From CADEEV01 sp032127875 (GTDB lineage: Bacteria > Acidobacteriota > Vicinamibacteria > Fen-336), in NCBI GenBank assembly GCA_032127875.1, contig JAQBHI010000133.1:1-16496 (forward strand): DNA of 16,496 nt. The letters run 5' to 3'. Below the pieces are notes generated by a model. The model made no database searches. It was given only the letters and a program-made list of their open reading frames with translations, and was not told the origin of the DNA. Position 1 is the first letter of the stretch; every line of letters begins with the position of its first letter. Below, one piece after another: positions 7,304-14,441 of this stretch. The position numbers and the translations under genes are program-made.

Positions 7304-8875
7304 ATGGGCCAGACCCGCGTCGACCTGCAGCACCTCCTCGAAGACTTGCGTGACGCCTATCCCGGCGATCTCGAAGAGACGATCCTGACCGAGATGGTCG
7401 CGAACTCCCTGGACTCGGGCGCATCGCGGATCGGCCTCTTGACCGACCTCGAGGAGCGGACGCTTGTCGTAGTGGACGACGGCTCCGGCATGCTTCGGCG
7501 CGAGTTGGCGCGCTACCACGACGTCGCGGCCAGCGCGAAGACGCGCGGCGCGGGGATCGGCTTCGCGGGGGTGGGGATCAAGCTGGGGCTGCTGGCGGCC
7601 GAGGAGGTGCTGACCGAGACGCGCCGCGGCGAGGCACACGTGGCGACGCGCTGGCATCTGGCCTCTCGGCATCGGGCTCCCTGGCGCTGGGTCGCGCCCC
7701 CCGGCTGGGTCACCACGGCGCAAGGCACGGCCGTCGGCCTCCGGCTCCGCAACCCGCTCTCTCCGCTGCTCGATCCAGGCTACGTGGAGGCCGTAGTGCG
7801 CCGGCATTTCGAGCCGCTGCTCGACGTCGCCTTCGACGAGCTGCTGCGCGAGCGCTATCCGGCAGGCGTCGGCTTCGTCGTGAACGGAGGGGTGATCCCG
7901 AAACGGGGAGCCCACGAAGACGGCCGCGCCACGATCGCGGCGAAGCTCCCGCGCAAGAAGAAGCCCTCGGCCTTCGGCTACCTGGAGCGGAGTGCTTCAC
8001 CGCTGCCGGAAGACCGGCAGGGGATCGCGGTCAGCACGCTGGGGAAGGTGATCCGGCGCGGCTGGGACTGGATCGGGATGACGCCGGCCTCGCCCGAGCA
8101 GGTGGCCGGGCTGATCGAGGTGCCCGGGCTTGCCGTGGCGCTCACCCTCAACAAGGGCGACTTCGTGCGGGTGGGAGGGCGCGGCGTCGCGTACCTGGCG
8201 TACCGGAAGGCGATCCAAGAGGCGATCTCGGCGCAGCTCGCGGCCTGGGGCGAGGCGCGCGACCAGGAGGACAGCGCGCGGCGTCGCGCGGCCCGGCCGC
8301 TGGAACGCGACCTCGAGTCGGTGCTGGTGGACCTCGCCGACGAGTTCCCGCTGCTGGCGGCGCTCGTGGAGAGGCGGGCGGGCGGACAGCGGCGCCTGCC
8401 GGTGGGAGCGGGCGAGGGCATGCAGGCCGTTGCGCCGGCGCCGAGGCTCGAAGTGGCCGACGAGTCGCGGCTGCCCGACGGGCCACCTCCTCCCGCGGAG
8501 CCGACCGATAGCGGCGGGCCCGAGCAGCCTTCCGCCTCGGCGACTCTGCCGGCCCCGACCGGTGCCGGCGGGGCGCGACGGCCATCTCGTTACGCCCTCT
8601 CGATCGACTTCGAGGAGCGACCCGACTCGCCCGAGCTGGGCCAGCTCGTCGACTCCACCGTTTGGGTGAACACGGGCCACCCCGCGCACCTCCGCGCGGT
8701 GGCTTCTCGGGCCGAGGGATACCACACGGCCCTCACGGTCGGTATGGCGCTCGCCGGCGTGGCCGTCGAACCCGCCAAGTCGCAGGAGTTCTTGACCGCG
8801 TTCCTCGCGCGCTGGGGCGAGGCGCTGGGGCGCGATCGCCGACGACGACCCGCGCGTTCGCGGCTCGAGGAATGA
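7304..8875 (+). CDS. GHKL (MutL/MORC/Hsp90-type) ATPase, R-M associated
   Basis: 523-residue protein with a clear N-terminal GHKL ATP-binding module. The N box is E30-xxx-N34-xx-D37, the G1 box is VVDDGSGM (56-63), and a glycine-rich lid GIGFAGVGIKLG lies at 84-95. About 150-315 is a second conserved region with 'STLGKVIRRGWDWIG' (244-258) and 'LTLNKGDFVR' (280-289), likely the S5-like transducer. Residues 360-430 form a Pro/Gly/Ala-rich linker, followed by a C-terminal helical domain (430-505). No histidine-kinase phospho-acceptor region and no nuclease motif is visible. MORC/MutL-like ATPases linked to restriction-modification genes are known as a family; the exact role is not. Divergent from hsdM. 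I start at ATG 7304, where GHKL similarity begins; upstream in-frame codons overlap hsdM and look spurious. Confidence 0.8.
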   Translation: MGQTRVDLQHLLEDLRDAYPGDLEETILTEMVANSLDSGASRIGLLTDLEERTLVVVDDGSGMLRRELARYHDVAASAKTRGAGIGFAGVGIKLGLLAAEEVLTETRRGEAHVATRWHLASRHRAPWRWVAPPGWVTTAQGTAVGLRLRNPLSPLLDPGYVEAVVRRHFEPLLDVAFDELLRERYPAGVGFVVNGGVIPKRGAHEDGRATIAAKLPRKKKPSAFGYLERSASPLPEDRQGIAVSTLGKVIRRGWDWIGMTPASPEQVAGLIEVPGLAVALTLNKGDFVRVGGRGVAYLAYRKAIQEAISAQLAAWGEARDQEDSARRRAARPLERDLESVLVDLADEFPLLAALVERRAGGQRRLPVGAGEGMQAVAPAPRLEVADESRLPDGPPPPAEPTDSGGPEQPSASATLPAPTGAGGARRPSRYALSIDFEERPDSPELGQLVDSTVWVNTGHPAHLRAVASRAEGYHTALTVGMALAGVAVEPAKSQEFLTAFLARWGEALGRDRRRRPARSRLEE

Positions 8876-8898
8876 AGCTACTCCTGCTTCAACTCGAG
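8864..8898. terminator. Possible bidirectional hairpin at convergent gene ends
   Basis: TGAAGC (8873-8878) pairs with GCTTCA (8886-8891) around a 7-base loop. An outer CTCGAG (8864-8869) pairs with CTCGAG (8893-8898) across a small bulge. The structure spans the stop codons of the ATPase gene and the epimerase gene, which converge with only two bases between them. There is no T-tract, so termination is a guess. Confidence 0.3.
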
Positions 8899-9279
8899 GA
8901 GCACCCCGGCTGCTGATTTCGGATGCACGAAGGCCACGCGACAGCCGCCGGCTCCGACGCGGGGTGTCTCGTCGAGTAGCCGCACGCCCCGTGCCTTCAG
9001 TTCCGCGAGCGCCGCATCGATGTCGTCGACCAGCACGCAGACGTGATGCAGGCCGCCGCGCTTCTGCAGGAACTTCGCGATTACCGAGGTCGGATCCGAG
9101 GGCTCGAGCAACTCCAGGTGCGACTCCCCCACCGGCAGGAACACCGCCTTGACCTTCTCGGTCGGCACGGCGTGCTCGGATTCGACATGAAAGCCGAGCG
9201 CCTCGAAGGCCAGTGCAGCCTCAGCTGCGTTCGGGACGGCGATGCCGAGGTGATCGATCTTGAGAACCCGAAAGGCCAT
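8878..9279 (-). CDS. mce: Methylmalonyl-CoA epimerase (VOC fold)
   Basis: 133 residues, the normal length for the enzyme that interconverts the (S)- and (R)-methylmalonyl-CoA epimers before the B12-dependent mutase. Two VOC/glyoxalase half-modules are visible. The first begins with IDHLGIAV, with metal ligand H10, and contains the TEKVK element with the probable catalytic E41. The second begins with GLHHVCVLVDDI (His 78/79) and ends in GVLLEL with ligand E129. HLELLEP (54-60) supplies the remaining ligand position. The gene starts two bases after the meaB stop, which supports a propionyl/methylmalonyl-CoA function over a generic glyoxalase. Confidence 0.9.
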   Translation of the reverse strand: MAFRVLKIDHLGIAVPNAAEAALAFEALGFHVESEHAVPTEKVKAVFLPVGESHLELLEPSDPTSVIAKFLQKRGGLHHVCVLVDDIDAALAELKARGVRLLDETPRVGAGGCRVAFVHPKSAAGVLLELKQE

Positions 9280-9281
9280 CG

Positions 9282-10199
9282 CTACAGCCCCATCCGCGCG
9301 GCCACTTGGTCGGCGGCCGTGAACGGGTCGAGCTCGCGCGCGGCCAGCCGATCCACGAGCCGCGCCGCCTCGGGCGCTGGAAGCGCCTTGGCCTGGACCG
9401 CCTGCATCAGCCGCTGCTGGAGGGCCTCGCGGAATTGCTGCTCGAGTTGGACGCGCTTCTTGCGCGCAAGTGCACCGCTCGTCTCGGCCTGGGCTCGGAA
9501 GCGCTCCACCGCCCCAAGCAGCGCATCGATGCCTTGATCGTTCGTCGCGATCGCCTCGACGATCTCCGGACGATGGCCGTCGTGGCTCGAGAGCGAGAGC
9601 ATCGCCTGGATCTCGGCGACGACCCGCTCCTTGCCCTCGCGGTCGGCCTTGTTCACGACGAAGACGTCGGCGATCTCCATGATGCCCGCCTTGAGCGCCT
9701 GCACCTCGTCGCCGAGGCCCGGCACCAGAACCACCAGGCTCACGTCTGCAGCGCCGACGATCTCGACCTCGTCCTGTCCGACGCCGACGGTCTCGACCAG
9801 GATCACGTCCTTGCCCGCGGCCGACAGGATCGTGAGCACGTGGCCGGTGGCCGCCGCCAGGCCGCCGAGATGGCCGCGTGTCGCCATCGAGCGGATGAAG
9901 ACGCCGGGATCGGTGGCGTGGGCCTGCATGCGGATGCGGTCGCCCAGGATCGCGCCGCCGCTGTAGGGCGACGTGGGGTCGACGGCCACGATCCCGATCG
10001 TCTTGCCCTGCTGGCGCGGGTGCGCGGCGAGGCGATCGACCAGCGTCGACTTGCCAGCACCCGGCGGGCCCGTGACGCCGATCACGAGCGCGCCCCCTGC
10101 CTTGGGGAACAGCGCGGCGATCAGCGCCCGAGCCTCGGCCTGGCCGTCCTCGACGAGGCTGATGGCACGGGCCATGGCGCGCACGTCGCCGCGCAGCAC
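9282..10199 (-). CDS. meaB: MeaB/ArgK-type G3E GTPase, methylmalonyl-CoA mutase chaperone
   Basis: 305-residue P-loop GTPase of the MeaB/MMAA family, which loads adenosylcobalamin into methylmalonyl-CoA mutase and protects it from inactivation. Walker A is GPPGAGKS (44-51). VAVDPTSPYSGGAILGDRIRM (71-91) is the family hallmark. The ETVGVGQDE switch lies at about 136-144 and the guanine-specificity NKAD at 183-186. A helical C-terminal arm (from about 240) normally mediates dimer contact. The GTG at 10199 is the best visible start; it has no clear Shine-Dalgarno and lies 32 bases after the acyl-CoA dehydrogenase stop. The mutase itself is not in the window. Confidence 0.93.
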   Translation of the reverse strand: MLRGDVRAMARAISLVEDGQAEARALIAALFPKAGGALVIGVTGPPGAGKSTLVDRLAAHPRQQGKTIGIVAVDPTSPYSGGAILGDRIRMQAHATDPGVFIRSMATRGHLGGLAAATGHVLTILSAAGKDVILVETVGVGQDEVEIVGAADVSLVVLVPGLGDEVQALKAGIMEIADVFVVNKADREGKERVVAEIQAMLSLSSHDGHRPEIVEAIATNDQGIDALLGAVERFRAQAETSGALARKKRVQLEQQFREALQQRLMQAVQAKALPAPEAARLVDRLAARELDPFTAADQVAARMGL

Positions 10200-10231
10200 G
10201 CCGTCGGCAAGCGTGCTCGACAGCGGCCCCT

Positions 10232-11389
10232 CTACCGCACCATGCCGCGCAGCGACAGCAACTCGCGGGCGATCACCAGCCGCTGGACCTCGCTGGTGCC
10301 CTCGCCGATCGTGCCGAGCTTGCTGTCGCGCAGGTAACGCTCGACCGGGTAGTCCTTGGTGAAACCGTAGCCGCCGTGGATCTGGATGGCTTCGAGCGCC
10401 ACCGCGACGGAGATCTCGCTCGCGAACAGCTTGGCCATCGAGGACTCGGCGGTGTGCTCCTTGCCGGCGTCGCGCAGCGCGGCCGCGCGCTGGATCAGCA
10501 GTCGTGCGGCGTCGACCTGCAGCGCCATGTCGGCGATCTTGAACTGGACGGCCTGGAACTCGGCGATGGCGTGGCCGAACTGCTTGCGATCCCGCGCGTA
10601 GTTCATCGCGGCCTCGAAGGCCGCCTGCGCGATTCCGACCGACCAGGCGGCGATCCCGATCCGGCCGCGGTCGAGGATGCGCAGCGTGTCGATGAAGCCG
10701 TAGCCCTCGTTACCGAGCAGGTTCTCGGCGGGCACGCGGCAGTCCTCGAGCACCAGTTCCGAGGTGTCCGAGGAGCGCACGCCGAGCTTGTCCTCCTTCT
10801 TGCCGGGGCGGAAGCCCTGGGTGCCGCGCTCCACGATGAAGGCCGAGATGCCCTTCTTGCCTTTCGAGCGGTCGGTCACGGCCATCACCACCGCGGTGTC
10901 CGCGCAGCGGCCGTTGGTGATGAAGGTCTTCGAGCCGTTCAGCACCCAATGAGCGCCGTCGCGCACGGCCGTGGTCTTCGTGCCGCCGGCATCGGAGCCG
11001 GCGCTGTTCTCCGTGAGGCCCCAGCAGCCGATCTTCTCGCCCCTGGCCAGCGGCACCAGGTACTTCTTGCGCTGCGCCTCGCTCCCGGCGAGATAGATGT
11101 GGCCGGAACACAGGCTGCTGTGGGCCGCCACCGAAAGGGCCACGCCGGCGTCCACGCGGGAGAGTTCCTCCATGACGATCGCGTAGTCGAGGGTCGACAT
11201 CCCGGAGCCGCCGTACTCGGTGGGCCAGACGACGCCCATCAGCCCCAGCTCTCCGAGCTTGGTGAACACCTCGCGAGGAAACTCCTGTTTCTCGTCCCAC
11301 TCCCGCGAGTGGGGCTTGAGCTCCGCCTCGGCGAAGTCGCGAACCGTCTTCTTGAGGAGCTGCTGCTCCTCGCTCAGGCTGAAATCCAC
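10232..11389 (-). CDS. Acyl-CoA dehydrogenase, short-chain/butyryl type
   Basis: 385-residue FAD flavoenzyme that introduces the 2,3 double bond into an acyl-CoA and passes electrons to ETF. Signature 1 is LTENSAGSD (125-133). Signature 2 includes QIHGGYGF (336-343) and RDSKL (354-358). The catalytic base is E363 in GEGTSE. I start at GTG 11389, which gives the usual N-terminus DFSLSEEQQ and has GGAGGT 11 bases upstream; an ATG at 11455 would add an unrelated 22-residue leader. First gene of a minus-strand unit with meaB and mce, which suggests a branched- or short-chain acyl-CoA feeding propionyl/methylmalonyl-CoA. Isovaleryl, isobutyryl or butyryl substrates cannot be separated by eye. Confidence 0.93.
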   Translation of the reverse strand: MDFSLSEEQQLLKKTVRDFAEAELKPHSREWDEKQEFPREVFTKLGELGLMGVVWPTEYGGSGMSTLDYAIVMEELSRVDAGVALSVAAHSSLCSGHIYLAGSEAQRKKYLVPLARGEKIGCWGLTENSAGSDAGGTKTTAVRDGAHWVLNGSKTFITNGRCADTAVVMAVTDRSKGKKGISAFIVERGTQGFRPGKKEDKLGVRSSDTSELVLEDCRVPAENLLGNEGYGFIDTLRILDRGRIGIAAWSVGIAQAAFEAAMNYARDRKQFGHAIAEFQAVQFKIADMALQVDAARLLIQRAAALRDAGKEHTAESSMAKLFASEISVAVALEAIQIHGGYGFTKDYPVERYLRDSKLGTIGEGTSEVQRLVIARELLSLRGMVR

Positions 11390-11471
11390 TGGGCTCTTGA
11401 ACCTCCGTGCGCGGCGAAACGGCTGCCCGGATCCGGAATGATACACTCCCCGCACTTTTCTGCTGAACTCG

Positions 11472-11477
11472 AAGGAG
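11472..11477 (+). promoter_or_regulatory. Ribosome binding site of the HisC-family gene
   Basis: AAGGAG seven bases before the ATG at 11485, the strongest Shine-Dalgarno on the plus strand of the window. It confirms the start that includes the twin-arginine leader. The gap to the divergent acyl-CoA dehydrogenase is 95 bases. ATACACT lies about 30 bases upstream of the RBS and could be a -10, but no -35 is convincing. Confidence 0.7.
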
Positions 11478-11484
11478 ACCTCTG

Positions 11485-12600
11485 ATGCCCCTCGCCCCGT
11501 CGTCGCGACGCTCGTTTACCGCCGCCCTGGGCGCCAGCCTCTTGCCAAAGGCGTCGTCATCCGTCGTGCGCGCGGACGCTGGCCCCGCCGGGCCAATCCT
11601 GCTCAACTCCAACGAGAACCCGTACGGGCCCTCGGCTCGGGCCCGCGAGGCGATGACGGCGACCCAGAAGATCGCTTCACGCTATCCCGACAGCGCGGAA
11701 GACGAGATGAAGGAAGCCCTCGCCCGCCACCACGGCGTCGCGCCAGAGCAGATCGTCCTGGGCTGCGGCTCGGGTGAAGTGCTGAAGATGGCGGACATGG
11801 CGTTTCTGGCCGCCGGTCGCACGGTCGTGGTCAGCCAGCCCACCTTCGAGGCCGTCATCGACTACGCACGCGTGACGAAGGCCGAGAGCGTCAAGGTTCC
11901 GCAGACCGCCGATTTCCGCCACGACCTGCCGAAGATGGCCGCAGCCTGCGACGCGCGGACCGGCCTGGTCTACGTCTGCAATCCCAACAACCCGACCGGC
12001 ACCATCGTCTCGGCCGACGAGCTGGCGGCGTTCCTCGACCGCGTGCCCAAGACTGCGACGGTGCTCGTGGACGAGGCCTATCACCACTTCGTGGAGGACA
12101 AGCGCTACGGCTCGGCAGTGCCGTGGATAGCCGAGCGGCCCAAGCTGGTCGTCGCACGCACCTTCTCCAAGATCTACGGCCTCGCGGGCATGCGCCTGGG
12201 CTATGCGATCGCCACGCCCGAGAACGCGGGGGCGCTGCGCGGCCAGTCGATCTGGAGCAACGGCAACGCCGCGGTCCTGGCGGGAGGCCTGGCATCGGTC
12301 GAGGATCCGGCGCACGCCGACGCGCAGCGCGCCTTGCTCAATGGCACCAAGCGCTGGCTGTACGCGGAGCTCTCGAAGGAAGGCCGGCGCTACATCCCCT
12401 CGGAAGCCAACTTCGTGATGATCGACGTCGGTGGTGACGTCACGCCGGTGATCGCCGCCTTCAAGCAGCGCGGCATCCTGGTGGGCCGGAAGTTCCCGAC
12501 CATGGAGAGCTGGCTGCGCATCTCGATCGGAACGCAGGCGGAAACCGCGGCCTTCGTCGAGGCCTTGCGAGAGCTCGTGCCGGTGCGCCGCGCGGCGTGA
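11485..12600 (+). CDS. HisC-family (fold type I) aminotransferase with a probable Tat signal
   Basis: 371-residue PLP aminotransferase resembling histidinol-phosphate aminotransferase. Visible are NENPYGPS (43-50), NPNNPTG (166-172), DEAY (196-199), the PLP lysine K229 in TFSKIYGLAGMRLGY, and R237. The C-terminal substrate-binding arginine lies in WLRISIG. Unusually, the first 32 residues read SSRRSFTAALGASLL and end with VVRADA, a good twin-arginine motif followed by a short hydrophobic stretch. The catalytic domain only starts near residue 36. Cytosolic HisC has no such leader. The mtgA-type gene follows with a GTGA overlap, so an envelope role is possible. No other his gene is nearby, so I do not assign histidine biosynthesis or a gene symbol. 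Confidence 0.88.
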   Translation: MPLAPSSRRSFTAALGASLLPKASSSVVRADAGPAGPILLNSNENPYGPSARAREAMTATQKIASRYPDSAEDEMKEALARHHGVAPEQIVLGCGSGEVLKMADMAFLAAGRTVVVSQPTFEAVIDYARVTKAESVKVPQTADFRHDLPKMAAACDARTGLVYVCNPNNPTGTIVSADELAAFLDRVPKTATVLVDEAYHHFVEDKRYGSAVPWIAERPKLVVARTFSKIYGLAGMRLGYAIATPENAGALRGQSIWSNGNAAVLAGGLASVEDPAHADAQRALLNGTKRWLYAELSKEGRRYIPSEANFVMIDVGGDVTPVIAAFKQRGILVGRKFPTMESWLRISIGTQAETAAFVEALRELVPVRRAA

Positions 12601-13418
12601 GGCGTCTCGTGCTCGGCGGTTTGGTTGCCGGGCTCGGCTGCGCGGTGTTCGTCTTCTGGGGCCTGCCCTCGCGCGACGAGATCCGCGCGCTCGCGAAGAA
12701 GAACCCCGGCAAGACGGGTGTGATGCGCCAGCGCGAAGAGGAGGCGGTGGCCGCGAAGCGCAAGCCTCGCACGCTGCAGAGCTGGGTCCCGCTCGCGCGC
12801 GTCTCGCGCAACCTGATTCACGCAGTGATCGTTGCCGAGGACGCGCGCTTCTTCGGCCATGAGGGCGTCGACTGGGACGCCGTCAAAACCTCTCTGGAAA
12901 AGGACATCGAGAGGCGCCGCTTCGCGCAGGGCGGAAGCACCATCACGCAGCAGCTCGCCAAGAACCTGTTCTTCTCGACGCACAAGAGCCTCACCCGGAA
13001 ATTCCGCGAGTTCATCGTCACGAGCTGGCTCGAGGACGACCTCAAGAAGACCCGGATCCTCGAGATCTACTTGAACGTCATCGAGTGGGGCGACGGCGTC
13101 TACGGCTGCGAGGCCGCCGCCAGGCGATACTACGGGAAGCCATCGGCTGAGCTTTCCCCCGGCGAGGCCGCCGGGCTTGCGGCCATGATCCCAAGCCCGC
13201 GGCGCATCAACCCGCGCATCGACTCCGCGCGGCACGCGCGGGCGCAGCGCCGCGTCGAGTGGTTGATGGCACGCGCTGGCTACGTTAAGCGCGACCTCGG
13301 CAAGCTCGGCGCCGAGCCGCCGCCGCCCGAGCCCGAAGACGAGAGCGGCCCGGAGCCGACGGAGCCCGACGAGACGCCGGGTCCGGCAGCGGCCGAGGCC
13401 ACCTCCACGCCGCCGTGA
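12597..13418 (+). CDS. mtgA: Monofunctional biosynthetic peptidoglycan transglycosylase (GT51)
   Basis: 273-residue membrane-anchored glycosyltransferase that polymerises lipid II into glycan strands. Residues 2-22 form one N-terminal membrane segment. The GT51 motifs are in order: VAEDARFFGHEGVDW with catalytic E81 (79-93), GGSTITQQLAKN (112-123), RKFREFI (134-140), and ILEIYLNVIEWGDGVYG (154-170). There is no transpeptidase domain, hence MtgA rather than PBP1. The last about 45 residues are a Pro/Glu-rich, probably disordered tail not needed for catalysis. GTG start at 12597 overlaps the aminotransferase stop (GTGA), so the two are translationally coupled. Stop is 17 bases before the CBS gene. 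Confidence 0.94.
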   Translation: MRRLVLGGLVAGLGCAVFVFWGLPSRDEIRALAKKNPGKTGVMRQREEEAVAAKRKPRTLQSWVPLARVSRNLIHAVIVAEDARFFGHEGVDWDAVKTSLEKDIERRRFAQGGSTITQQLAKNLFFSTHKSLTRKFREFIVTSWLEDDLKKTRILEIYLNVIEWGDGVYGCEAAARRYYGKPSAELSPGEAAGLAAMIPSPRRINPRIDSARHARAQRRVEWLMARAGYVKRDLGKLGAEPPPPEPEDESGPEPTEPDETPGPAAAEATSTPP

Positions 13419-13435
13419 GGTAGGATTCGAAGGCC

Positions 13436-13915
13436 ATGAACCAGCGTTGTCCCGAGTGCGGCACGAACCTGCCCGAGGGCGTCCCCGCCTGGACGCATCA
13501 TCTGACGGTCGGCTACGCGATGACCCGCGACCCCGTGACGCTGGGGCCAGAGGACTCGCTGATGCGCGCCGTCGAGGTGATGCGACTCCAGGGCATTCGC
13601 CGCATCCCGATCCTGCTCGGCGAAACGCTGGTCGGCCTGCTGGCGGAAGGCGATCTCAAACGCGCCCAGCCCTCGACGTTCTCGGACTCGCAAGACGAGT
13701 TCGACCGTGTGATGGAATCGACCACTGTCTCGCGGATCATGATCAACAAGCCGATCACCATCGAAGAAACCACGCCACTGGCCGTAGCCGCGCGCACCCT
13801 GCACACTACGAAGTACGGCGCGCTGCCGGTCGTCCAGAACGGCCGCCTCGTCGGCATCCTCACCGACAACGACCTGATCCGCTGCCTGGCGGAGCTGCTG
13901 GAACAAGGCGGCTAG
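13436..13915 (+). CDS. Two-CBS-domain protein with N-terminal CxxC
   Basis: 159 residues. A short N-terminal CPECG (Cys5, Cys8) looks like half a zinc ribbon, with no second Cys pair. CBS domain 1 spans about 24-76 ('VGYAMTRDPVTLGPEDSL' to 'VGLLAEGDL'). CBS domain 2 spans about 96-155 ('VSRIMINKPITIEETTPL' to 'VGILTDNDLIRCL'). CBS pairs bind adenine nucleotides and act as energy or ligand sensors; the partner is not identifiable here. It closes the aminotransferase-mtgA-CBS unit, and its TAG overlaps the stop of the convergent membrane gene. Confidence 0.88.
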   Translation: MNQRCPECGTNLPEGVPAWTHHLTVGYAMTRDPVTLGPEDSLMRAVEVMRLQGIRRIPILLGETLVGLLAEGDLKRAQPSTFSDSQDEFDRVMESTTVSRIMINKPITIEETTPLAVAARTLHTTKYGALPVVQNGRLVGILTDNDLIRCLAELLEQGG

Positions 13916-14428
13916 GACAACACGGGGCGGTCGACCCACCAGGCGAACGCGGCAAACAGCGGGGCGCCGACGAGAACGCTCACCACACGCCTGCGGCAAA
14001 CAGCACGCTCTCGACCAGAAGCGTCGCGGGCACCGAATTCCAAAGCCCGGGCCGAGACGCGGCCCGCCGGAGATCAGCAACGGCATATCGGCGCGATGCG
14101 ACACGAAGTCGAGCAGCCAATGGCTCGTCGACAGTAGCGCAACGAGGACGGCGCCACGCGGGTTGCGGCGCCACAAAGCGTAGAGCAATCCAAACACGGC
14201 GCCCCACCCGACCGCGCCGAACAAGCTGTGCGAATAGGGATACGAGTCGAAGCGCAGCGGCGTGACGGCCGTGTCTCCCGGCGCCACGGTGACGTGTTCG
14301 CAGCCTGCAAGGACGAACGCTGGCCAGAGCGTGTCGGGAAGCTGCGCCGCCAGGAAACAGATTGCCAGGGAGGGGCGCGAGTCGATGTTTTTCGCAGCGA
14401 ACCCCGCGGCAAAGTGCCCGATGAACAT
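13912..14428 (-). pseudogene. Integral membrane protein (YdjM-like, hydrolase-annotated family), interrupted by two frameshifts
   Basis: Starts at ATG 14428 after a good GGAGGAG. The first frame reads MFIGHFAAGFAAK, then 'LPDTLWPAFVLAG', 'SYPYSHSLFGAVGWGAVFG', and 'SHWLLDFVSHRADMPL'. This His/Asp-bearing multi-helix pattern is typical of a family often annotated as metal-dependent hydrolase. The frame breaks near 14046-14053 and continues in another frame as 'GLWNSVPATLLVESVLFAAGVW', where a TGA stands at about 13980-13982. A third frame continues as 'SVLVGAPLFAAFAWWVDRPVLS' to TAG 13912. Adding two single bases would give about 172 residues, shorter than the roughly 200-residue relatives I remember, because one or two C-terminal helices seem to be missing. 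It follows the EamA gene by 13 bases. True function is unknown. Confidence 0.65.
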
Positions 14429-14441
14429 CAGCTCCTCCCCG

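Noticed and set aside
11677..12315. Minus-strand frame opposite the aminotransferase
   Set aside because: No domain, and the plus strand encodes a complete PLP enzyme with a strong RBS.
11485..12600. Histidine biosynthesis operon gene
   Set aside because: No other his gene nearby, and the Tat-like leader argues against the cytosolic enzyme; only the family is assigned.
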